A stretch of 14,079 bases of DNA, taken from the NCBI GenBank assembly GCA_034370465.1, contig JAXMLA010000039.1, positions 1-14,079 of the forward strand, written 5' to 3'. This document shows positions 6,085 to 14,079 of the stretch, piece by piece. This stretch comes from UBA2197 sp034370465. GTDB lineage: Bacteria > Desulfobacterota > Desulfuromonadia > Desulfuromonadales > UBA2197. The notes under the pieces were generated by a model that was not told the DNA's origin, did no database searches, and saw only the letters and a program-made list of their open reading frames with translations. Numbering within the stretch: position 1 is the first letter of the stretch; the number at the start of each line of letters is the position of its first letter. A program made the translations under genes and the position numbers.

Positions 6085-6600
6085 CTAACGCCGCTTCTTC
6101 CTCCCGGGCTTTGATGGTTTCCCCGCCGTCATAAATTCGACTTCGTAGCCGATCGTGAAGCCGGTGGTGGTTTCATTGCGCAGGCTGAGGAAGTGGGTAT
6201 TGATCTTGTCAAAAGGGCAAAGCGGCTGGGGGCAGGGTGCAAAGCCGAACTTCTGGTAGTAGCCGGGTTCGCCAAGGACAAAGAGCGGCGAGCTTTGGAT
6301 CTCTTCCTGACGCAGGGCAAAGCGGAGGAGTTCGCTCCCCACTCCCTGCTGTTGAAATTCGGGAGTCACCGCCAGCGGCGCCAGATGCAGGCCGCAGACA
6401 TTTTTGCCGTGATAAGCAGGGGTAAAGGCGAGGTAGGCGATGATCTTGTTGCGGTGCACTGAAACCCATTCATGGACGGTTTTACCGTTTTTGTGGAGAT
6501 TCTCCAGCAAACGGGCTTCGTATTCACTCTCGGGAAAAGCGAGACGCAGCAGCGCGTAGACTCGGGGGCGGTTCTCTGCGGTTAATCTCTGGATTTTCAT
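6085..6600 (-). CDS. GNAT-family N-acetyltransferase (YhbS-like)
   Basis: A 171-residue predicted acetyl-CoA-dependent N-acetyltransferase; the substrate is unknown. Residues 73-92 ('LAPLAVTPEFQQQGVGSELL') form the central strand and the acetyl-CoA pyrophosphate loop (QQQGVG, 83-88). 'PLFVLGEPGYYQKFGFAPCP' (105-124) is the conserved C-terminal part of the YhbS/COG3153 group, and 'FPESEYEARLLENL' near the start also matches it. The end is unusually basic (KPSKPGRKKRR), perhaps a nucleic-acid or membrane contact. The start at 6600 has AAGGA seven bases upstream; a longer frame from 6648 would run into the end of the upstream nuclease gene and lacks such a site. It lies 19 bases after the exonuclease/RNase H gene, so the two are likely co-transcribed. 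Confidence 0.88.
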   Translation of the reverse strand: MKIQRLTAENRPRVYALLRLAFPESEYEARLLENLHKNGKTVHEWVSVHRNKIIAYLAFTPAYHGKNVCGLHLAPLAVTPEFQQQGVGSELLRFALRQEEIQSSPLFVLGEPGYYQKFGFAPCPQPLCPFDKINTHFLSLRNETTTGFTIGYEVEFMTAGKPSKPGRKKRR

Positions 6601-6619
6601 TGTTCTATCCTTGTCGTGG

Positions 6620-8041
6620 TTAGCAGAGCTGAAGCTGGCCGTCCGCATCGGTTGCGAATTCCGAGTCGACCCGGATTGCTACCGGGGGATGATAGACCGG
6701 GGCTGTCGGCACAGGAACTACATCGGCCCTTTCAACAGCAACAGCCGTCTGGATCCCTGCTTCCATTGCCCGCTTCGCCAACTTGTCGCAGCGTTCATTA
6801 AAGGGGTGGCCGGCATGGCCGCGTACCCACTCCCAGTGGACCTGATGGTTGGCCGCGAGGGCCGCCAGCTGCTGCCAGAGATCCTGATTGGCGAGGGCGT
6901 CGGGAGTCTCCAGCCGGCCGTTGCGCACCCAGCCTGGCAGCCATTCGCTCATCCCCCGCACCAGATATTGCGAATCACTGTAGAGACGGACCCGTTTGCG
7001 ACCGTTCACCGCTTCCAGCCCCTTAATCGCGGCGATCAGCTCCATGCGCTGCGAGGTGGCAATTGGCTCAAAGCCGCAGAGCTCCTTCTCTGCCTCACCG
7101 TAACGGAGAATCACCCCGTAGCCTCCCGGCCCGGAATCCCGCCCCGAGCCGTCGCTGTAGATCTCGACGATGCCGGCGGGCGGCGGGGTGAAGGCGAGTT
7201 CGAGAGCGCTGAATTCGAGATCGCGCAGGAGAGGGATGAGCTCCGTCAGGTTCGGCGGCTGCCGTGTCAGTTCGATCAGGGGGATCTCCAGCGGAACATC
7301 GTAGCGGACTGTCGCCAAGAGCTTCGACAGCCGCGCCTGCTCGGCGTAGGTCGATAAAGCATCGCGGCGCTTCTTGCTGCCGACCAGACTTCGCCATTTG
7401 AGGACCTCTTCCAGCGAGCCGAAGCGCTGTACCAGGCCGATGGCGGTCTTCTCACCGATGCCGGGGACGCCGGGGATATTGTCGGAGGTGTCGCCGGCCA
7501 GCCCGAGCACATCGGCGACCAGTTCGGGGGGGACGCCGAAGCGGTCGCGGACCTCCTGCACCCTGGAACGCTTCCCCTTCATGGTGTCGAGAAGGGTGAC
7601 CCGGTCGCTGACAATCTGCAGCAGATCCTTGTCGCCGCTGACGATCGTGACTTCGATCCCCTGGCCGGCATAGGTGCGGGCGAGGGTGGCAATGACATCA
7701 TCGGCCTCAAAACCGGGCGCTTCCAGGGCCGGGATATTGAGGGCCGCGAGGATCTTGCAGATATAGGGGAGCTGGGGGAGCAGGTCCACCGGGACAGCTT
7801 CGCGCTGCGCTTTGTAAGCGGGATAGAGAGCGCGGCGGAAGGTCTCTTCCCGGGGGCAGTCGAGGACGACGGCAAGATAATCGGGGCGGTGTTCCTGGAG
7901 GAGATCAAGGAGCAGCCTGGTGAAACCGAGGATGGCATTGGTCGGCAGGCCGCTGCTGGTGGCGAGGTCGCGGATGCCGTAATAAGCGCGGTAGATGTAA
8001 CTTGAGCCATCGAGTAAAAAAAGTTGCGGCGATGATTTCAA
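6620..8041 (-). CDS. Fused 5'-3' exonuclease (FEN/PolA-N-like) and RNase HI
   Basis: A 473-residue two-domain nuclease. Residues 5 to about 285 are a flap/5'-3' exonuclease like the N-terminus of DNA polymerase I: D11, D61, E112, D114/D115 in 'GFEADDVIATLA', D137 and D139 in 'VSGDKDLL', D184 and D187 in 'GDTSDNIPGVPGIGEKTA', the last also being the helix-hairpin-helix. Residues 291 to about 427 are RNase HI: D297 ('IYSDGSG'), E334 ('RMELIAA'), D356 ('YSDSQYLV'), H409 and D419 ('RGHAGHPFNERCDKLA'), plus the basic handle around 363-374. All catalytic residues of both domains are present. Both activities remove RNA primers from Okazaki fragments or R-loops. The last 45 residues are a Pro/Val-rich tail. 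The start is TTG, with AGGAG six bases upstream; no ATG precedes the first catalytic aspartate. The linkage is in one frame with no stop, so the fusion is real in this sequence. Confidence 0.92.
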   Translation of the reverse strand: MKSSPQLFLLDGSSYIYRAYYGIRDLATSSGLPTNAILGFTRLLLDLLQEHRPDYLAVVLDCPREETFRRALYPAYKAQREAVPVDLLPQLPYICKILAALNIPALEAPGFEADDVIATLARTYAGQGIEVTIVSGDKDLLQIVSDRVTLLDTMKGKRSRVQEVRDRFGVPPELVADVLGLAGDTSDNIPGVPGIGEKTAIGLVQRFGSLEEVLKWRSLVGSKKRRDALSTYAEQARLSKLLATVRYDVPLEIPLIELTRQPPNLTELIPLLRDLEFSALELAFTPPPAGIVEIYSDGSGRDSGPGGYGVILRYGEAEKELCGFEPIATSQRMELIAAIKGLEAVNGRKRVRLYSDSQYLVRGMSEWLPGWVRNGRLETPDALANQDLWQQLAALAANHQVHWEWVRGHAGHPFNERCDKLAKRAMEAGIQTAVAVERADVVPVPTAPVYHPPVAIRVDSEFATDADGQLQLC

Positions 8042-8121
8042 CAGGTTCTCCTGCGGTTAATTCTTGTCGGGATAGAATCGCACAGACGCGACAGGGATCA
8101 AAATTATTTCTGGTTTCTCGC

Positions 8122-8168
8122 TTTCCCCCTCATTCGGCCTGCGGCCACCTTCTCCCTCAGGGAGAAAG
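8122..8168 (-). repeat. REP-like palindromic repeat, copy B
   Basis: The reverse complement reads TTCTCCCTGAGGGAGAAGG..., then GGTGGCCGCAGGCCGAATGA and GGGGG, matching the repeat at 774-822 in order and in hairpin design (CTCCCTGAGGGAG stem, GGCC-gca-GGCC stem). It lies in the 275-base gap between the exonuclease and oxidoreductase genes, about 80 bases before the exonuclease start. The rest of that gap holds the terminator and the repeat listed next. A weak TTGATC (8101-8096) with an ATTCTA-like -10 (8078-8073) could be the exonuclease promoter, but I do not rely on it. Confidence 0.75.
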
Positions 8169-8179
8169 GCTGCAAAAAG

Positions 8180-8222
8180 AAGAAGGCCCGACGCGGTTGC
8201 AGTCACCGGGTCGGGCCTTCTT
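8180..8222 (-). terminator. Intrinsic terminator after the pyruvate:ferredoxin oxidoreductase gene
   Basis: A perfect 13-bp stem, AAGAAGGCCCGAC (8180-8192) against GTCGGGCCTTCTT (8210-8222). It is extended by CGGT (8194-8197) with ACCG (8205-8208) inside the loop. On the minus strand the stem is followed by five T residues (8178-8174); on the plus strand by only a short T-run. It lies about 95 bases past the oxidoreductase stop and separates that operon from the nuclease gene. Confidence 0.85.
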
Positions 8223-8239
8223 TTGCTCAGGATTTAATG

Positions 8240-8320
8240 GTAATTGGGTAGGGGCGGGTCTCGTGCCCGCCCGGTTCACGATCTAAAGCGGGCACCCACA
8301 AGGGGCGCCCCTACAATTAC
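8240..8320. repeat. GC-rich inverted-repeat element overlapping a stop codon
   Basis: An 81-base element bounded by inverted arms: 8240-8256 (GTAATTG-GG-TAGGGGCG) and 8306-8320 (CGCCCCTACAATTAC). Inside, GGGCGGG (8252-8258) can pair with CCCGCCC (8266-8272), or GTGCCCGC (8263-8270) with GCGGGCAC (8288-8295). I recognise the 'TAGGGGCGGGTCTCGTGCCC ... GGGGCGCCCCTAC' pattern as a dispersed, MITE-like bacterial repeat. The right arm contains the TAA stop of the oxidoreductase gene (8319-8317). Confidence 0.75.
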
Positions 8321-11300
8321 TTCTCGTACTTCAGCGCCGCCAGCTTCTGGTAGTACTCAAAGCGGTTGGTCGTCCAGTCGCTCGCTTTCTTCATCAGCTC
8401 GGCGGCGACTTCGGGGTTCATCTTCTTCAGTACTTTGTAGCGGTTCTCGCCGTAAGCAAAGTCCTCGAAGGAGGTGGTCGGCGCCTTGCTGTCGAGCTGC
8501 AGGGGGTTTTGCCCGACCGCAGCGAGGGCCGGATTGTAACGGTACAGCGGCCAATAACCGGAGGAGACGACCTTCTTCTGCTCGTCGACAGCGGTGGTCA
8601 TGTTGATGCCGTGGGCGATGCAGTGGGCGTAGGCGATGATGATCGAGGGGCCGTCATAAGCTTCGGCTTCGATAAAGGCCTTGACCACCTGGCCCGGGTT
8701 GGAAAGGGAGACGTTGGCGACATAGACGTAGCCATAGGACATCGCCATCATCCCGAGATCCTTCTTGGCCATGATCTTGCCGCCGGCGGCGAACTGGGCG
8801 ACCGCGCCGATCGGTGTCGATTTCGAGGCCTGGCCGCCGGTGTTGGAGTAGACCTCGGTGTCGAGGACGAGGATGTTGACGTTCTTGCCGCTTGCAATGA
8901 CATGGTCGAGGCCGCCGTAGCCGATGTCATAAGCCCAGCCGTCGCCGCCGACACACCAGACCGACTTCTTGACCAGATAGTCGATCAGCGGCAGGAGTTG
9001 TTGTGCCGCCGGCTCGTTGCAGCTCTGGAGGGCACGCCTCAGGGTGGCAACCCGCTGGCGCTGCGCCTCGATGCCGCATTGGTCGGACTGGTCGGCAGCG
9101 AGAATCTCCTGCATCACCGGCACGACGCCGGCACAGGAAGGGCAGGCACAGCTGTTGACCAGACCGGTGAGGAGCTCGCGGGCCGATTCGGTGAATTTGT
9201 CGACCGCCAGACGCATACCGAATCCGAACTCGGCGTTGTCCTCGAAGAGGGAATTTGACCAGGCCGGTCCGCGACCGTCGGCGCGTTTCGCCCAGGGGGT
9301 GGTCGGCAGGTTGCCGCCGTAGATCGAGGTGCAGCCGGTGGCGTTGGCGACGAGCATGCGGTCGCCGAAGAGTTGCGACAGAAGCTTGAGGTAAGGGGTT
9401 TCGCCGCAGCCGGCACAGGCGCCGGAGTATTCGAAGATCGGCCGCACCAGCTGGCTGCCGCGCAGGGTGTCGAGCTTGACTGTGGTCGGATCGACGTCGG
9501 GGAGGGACAGGAAGAAGTCGAAGTTGGCCGCTTCCGTGGCCCGCAGCGGCGCCTGGAACTGCATGTTGATCGCTTTATGGTTCGGGTCGTCCTTCGATTT
9601 GGCCGGACAGTTGTGGACGCAGGCGCCGCAACCGGTGCAGTCTTCGGGCGCAACCTGCAGGGTGTACTTGAGGCCTTTGAATTCCGGGAGCTTGCAGTCC
9701 GTCGACTTGAAGGTCGCCGGTGCTCCGGCGAGGAGTGCGCCGTCGTAGGCCTTCATGCGGATGGTGGCATGCGGGCAGACAAAGGAGCAGATCGCGCACT
9801 GGATACACAGGGTTTCGTCCCAGACCGGGATATCGACGGCGATGTTGCGCTTCTCGTACTGCGAGGTGGCCGTCGGGAAGGTGCCATCGATCGGCATCTT
9901 CGAGACCGGCAGGTTGTCGCCGAAGCCAGCAATGATCGGACCGGTGACCTCCTGGACGAACTGCGGCGCGCTCTTGGCGACGGCCGGTGGCATGGTGATC
10001 GAACTCATCGCCGTCGCCGGGACGACAACTTCGTGGATATTCTTCAGCGCTTCGTCGACAGCGGCGTTGTTCATCGCCACAACTTTGTCGCCGGCTTTGC
10101 CGTAACTCTTCTTGATCGCGTCCTTGATCTCGCTGATCGCCTGCTCCAGGGGGATGATCCCGGAGATCTTGAAGAAAGCGGTCTGCATGATGACGTTGAT
10201 GCGGGCGCCGAGTCCCAGCTCTTCACCGAGCTTGATGGCGTCGATGACGTAGAACTTGAGCTTTTTGGCGATGATCTGCTGCTGCACCTCGATCGGCATC
10301 TGGTCCCAGACTTCATCTTTGGCAAAGGGGGAGCAAAGGAGGAAGGTGCCGCCGGGTTTGGCCTTGCTGACCATGTCGTACTTCTCCAGGAAGGTGAAGT
10401 TGTGACAGGCGATGAAGTCGGCATGGTCGATGAGGTAAGGGGCGTTGATGGCGTTCTTGCCGAAGCGCAGGTGCGAGGTGGTGATGGTGCCGGCCTTCTT
10501 GGAGTCGTAGACGAAGTAGGCCTGGGCGTTGTTGTCGGTGGTTTCGCCGATGATCTTGATGGTGTTCTTGTTGGCGCCGACCGTGCCGTCGGAACCGAGG
10601 CCGTAGAACATCGCTTCGTAGGTGCCGGCCATGGCAGTGCGGAAGGAGGGATCGAAGTCGAGGCTGGAATTCATGATGTCCTCAACGATGCCGACCACAA
10701 AGTTCTTCTTCGGCTGCACATTCTTGAGGTTGTCGAAGACCGCCTTGGCCATCGCCGGGGTGAACTCTTTGGAGCCGAGGCCGTAGCGTCCGCCGACGAT
10801 GATCGGATAACCGTCGATTTTGCAAGTGCCGTCCGACATTGCTTCGCCGATGGCGGTACGGACGTCCATGTAAAGCGGCTCACCGAGGGCGCCGGGCTCC
10901 TTGGTGCGGTCGAGGACGGCAATCGCCTTGACCGTCTTGGGGAGGGCCGAGATGAAGGCGGCGAGCGGGAAGGGGCGGTAAAGGTGGATCTTGACGACGC
11001 CGACCTTCTCCCCTTTGGCGATCAGGCTGCGCACGGTCTCCTGCACGGTGTCGGCGCCGGAGCCCATGACGACGACGATCCGTTCGGCATCGGCATCACC
11101 GACGTAGTCGACCAGACCATAGCTGCGGCCGGTGAGTTTGGCGAACTTCGCCAGCTCTTGTGCGACGATCTCGACACAGGCCGGATAGAACTTGTTGACG
11201 GTCTCGCGCCCCTGGAAGTAGACATCGGGATTCTGGGCGGTGCCGCGCATCACCGGACGGTCCGGGGAGAGGCCCCGCGCCCGGTGGGCGTTGACGAGCT

Positions 11301-11892
11301 GGTCATCGATCATCGCCCGCATCTCGGCAAAGGTCAGTTCCTCGACCTTCTGCACTTCGTGCGAGGTGCGGAAGCCGTCGAAGAAGTGGAGGAAGGGGAT
11401 GCGGCTGCGCAGCGTCGCGGCCTGGGCGATCAAGGCAAAGTCCATGACCTCCTGGACGTTGTTGGAGCAGAGCATCGCCCAGCCGGTGGAACGGCAGGAC
11501 ATGACGTCGGAGTGGTCGCCGAAGATCGAGAGGGCCTGGGTGGCGAGGGCGCGGGCCGAGACGTGGAAGACCGTCGAGGTGAGTTCACCGGCGATCTTGT
11601 ACATGTTGGGGATCATCAACAACAGACCCTGGCTGGCGGTAAAGGTGGTGGTCAGGGCGCCGGCCTGCAGGGCCCCATGCACGGTGCCGGCGGCGCCCCC
11701 TTCCGACTGGAGTTCAGAGACGAGGGGCACTGTCCCCCAGATGTTCTTCTCGCCGGCGGCGCTCTTGATATCGGAGATCTCTCCCATCACCGAGGAGGGG
11801 GTGATCGGGTAGATGGCGATGACTTCGTTGGTGGCATGGGCCACATGGGCGGCAGCGGTGTTGCCGTCGATCGTTACCATTTTTCTGCTCAC
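8317..11892 (-). CDS. nifJ: Single-chain pyruvate:ferredoxin (flavodoxin) oxidoreductase
   Basis: A 1191-residue homodimer-type PFOR, full length for the family; it interconverts pyruvate + CoA with acetyl-CoA + CO2, passing electrons to ferredoxin. In order: pyruvate-binding N-terminal domain (YPITPSS at about 28-34, TASQGLLLMIPNMY from 86), transketolase-like and gamma domains, ferredoxin domain with two 4Fe-4S motifs (CIQCAICSFVCP at 696-707, CTGCGACVHNCP at 752-763), and the thiamine-diphosphate domain. That domain has the proximal cluster cysteines C826, C829, C854 and C1091, GDGWAYDIG at 983-991 and 'DTEVYSNTGGQASKSTP' at 1011-1027. The start is GTG at 11892 with AAGGAGA (11907-11901) nine bases upstream; the frame stays open to 11988, but that extension is translated repeat DNA. 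The gene follows the malic enzyme on the same strand. It may run either way, including pyruvate synthesis from acetyl-CoA. Confidence 0.96.
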   Translation of the reverse strand: MSRKMVTIDGNTAAAHVAHATNEVIAIYPITPSSVMGEISDIKSAAGEKNIWGTVPLVSELQSEGGAAGTVHGALQAGALTTTFTASQGLLLMIPNMYKIAGELTSTVFHVSARALATQALSIFGDHSDVMSCRSTGWAMLCSNNVQEVMDFALIAQAATLRSRIPFLHFFDGFRTSHEVQKVEELTFAEMRAMIDDQLVNAHRARGLSPDRPVMRGTAQNPDVYFQGRETVNKFYPACVEIVAQELAKFAKLTGRSYGLVDYVGDADAERIVVVMGSGADTVQETVRSLIAKGEKVGVVKIHLYRPFPLAAFISALPKTVKAIAVLDRTKEPGALGEPLYMDVRTAIGEAMSDGTCKIDGYPIIVGGRYGLGSKEFTPAMAKAVFDNLKNVQPKKNFVVGIVEDIMNSSLDFDPSFRTAMAGTYEAMFYGLGSDGTVGANKNTIKIIGETTDNNAQAYFVYDSKKAGTITTSHLRFGKNAINAPYLIDHADFIACHNFTFLEKYDMVSKAKPGGTFLLCSPFAKDEVWDQMPIEVQQQIIAKKLKFYVIDAIKLGEELGLGARINVIMQTAFFKISGIIPLEQAISEIKDAIKKSYGKAGDKVVAMNNAAVDEALKNIHEVVVPATAMSSITMPPAVAKSAPQFVQEVTGPIIAGFGDNLPVSKMPIDGTFPTATSQYEKRNIAVDIPVWDETLCIQCAICSFVCPHATIRMKAYDGALLAGAPATFKSTDCKLPEFKGLKYTLQVAPEDCTGCGACVHNCPAKSKDDPNHKAINMQFQAPLRATEAANFDFFLSLPDVDPTTVKLDTLRGSQLVRPIFEYSGACAGCGETPYLKLLSQLFGDRMLVANATGCTSIYGGNLPTTPWAKRADGRGPAWSNSLFEDNAEFGFGMRLAVDKFTESARELLTGLVNSCACPSCAGVVPVMQEILAADQSDQCGIEAQRQRVATLRRALQSCNEPAAQQLLPLIDYLVKKSVWCVGGDGWAYDIGYGGLDHVIASGKNVNILVLDTEVYSNTGGQASKSTPIGAVAQFAAGGKIMAKKDLGMMAMSYGYVYVANVSLSNPGQVVKAFIEAEAYDGPSIIIAYAHCIAHGINMTTAVDEQKKVVSSGYWPLYRYNPALAAVGQNPLQLDSKAPTTSFEDFAYGENRYKVLKKMNPEVAAELMKKASDWTTNRFEYYQKLAALKYEK

Positions 11893-11940
11893 TATGCGGG
11901 TCTCCTTCTTGAATGATTTGGCAAAAGTCAACACCCCCGG

Positions 11941-11995
11941 CCCCTCCTTGTCAAGGAGGGGAGTTTCAAAAGTCCCCTGCTTATTCAAGGAGGGG
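11941..11995. repeat. Paired CCCCTCCTT/AAGGAGGGG hairpin repeat
   Basis: Two tandem imperfect hairpins: CCCCTCCTTG-T-CAAGGAGGGG (11941-11961) and CCCCTGCTTATTCAAGGAGGGG (11974-11995), separated by AGTTTCAAAAGT. Flanking bases (CCCCCGG before, TGAGGGG after) belong to the same element. This is a dispersed bacterial intergenic repeat whose accidental translation gives 'LDKEGPGV'-like peptides. It fills most of the gap between the malic enzyme stop (12019) and the oxidoreductase start (11892). It could form a strong hairpin in a read-through mRNA; there is no T-run. Confidence 0.8.
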
Positions 11996-12018
11996 TGAGG
12001 GGTGGCAAGGTTTCAGAT

Positions 12019-14079
<2,061 letters not shown>

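Noticed and set aside
9373..11916. 847-codon open frame on the plus strand opposite the oxidoreductase gene
   Set aside because: It is the antisense shadow of a high-GC coding sequence; its translation is rich in Gly, Asp, Glu, Val and Arg with no recognisable domain, while the minus strand encodes all PFOR motifs.
11941..11995. Tandem hairpins as a CRISPR array or a terminator of the malic enzyme gene
   Set aside because: Only two imperfect units with no spacers, so not CRISPR; no T-run on the minus strand after the stems, so an intrinsic terminator is not supported.

Overview
The window looks like a GC-rich, anaerobic or facultatively anaerobic, motile bacterium. The best guess is a Desulfuromonadales/Geobacter-type organism. 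This rests on a single-chain pyruvate:ferredoxin oxidoreductase beside a MaeB-type malic enzyme, a long methyl-accepting chemotaxis protein with an IIAAQAGEHGKGF tip, and intergenic repeat families common in such genomes. The assignment is inference; no rRNA or other taxonomic marker is present.

Left third (1-3103): an accessory island. It holds a Phd/YefM-PIN (VapBC-like) toxin-antitoxin pair (72-745), a HigBA-like pair (932-1585) with a clear promoter and a perfect 16-bp palindrome between its -35 and -10, a 50-codon membrane-protein ORF (1682-1834), and a 228-aa membrane protein with an ion-channel-like C-terminal half but no canonical selectivity filter (1949-2635). On the minus strand follow the decayed remains of an MNT/HepT toxin-antitoxin module: a nucleotidyltransferase with a one-base frameshift and a HepT scrap that keeps the R-x4-H-x-Y motif. 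Parts of the island are very AT-rich: bases 1741-1800 have 15 G+C of 60, against 39 of 60 at 4201-4260 in the chemoreceptor gene.

Middle (3104-8041), all minus strand: in transcription order, a fused 5'-3' exonuclease/RNase HI, a GNAT acetyltransferase 19 bases later, the chemoreceptor with its own promoter just inside and before the end of the GNAT gene, and a DUF309 protein 31 bases after the receptor.

Right (8042-14079), all minus strand: the malic enzyme (5' end cut by the window edge), then pyruvate:ferredoxin oxidoreductase, then a strong hairpin terminator. The two enzymes link malate to pyruvate to acetyl-CoA. Three kinds of dispersed repeat sit in the intergenic gaps. One distorts the apparent N-terminus of the oxidoreductase if the longest ORF is taken, and another supplies its stop codon.

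Most surprising items: the exonuclease-RNase HI fusion, the eroded MNT/HepT module, the channel-like protein with its small membrane neighbour, and the operator embedded in the HigBA promoter.
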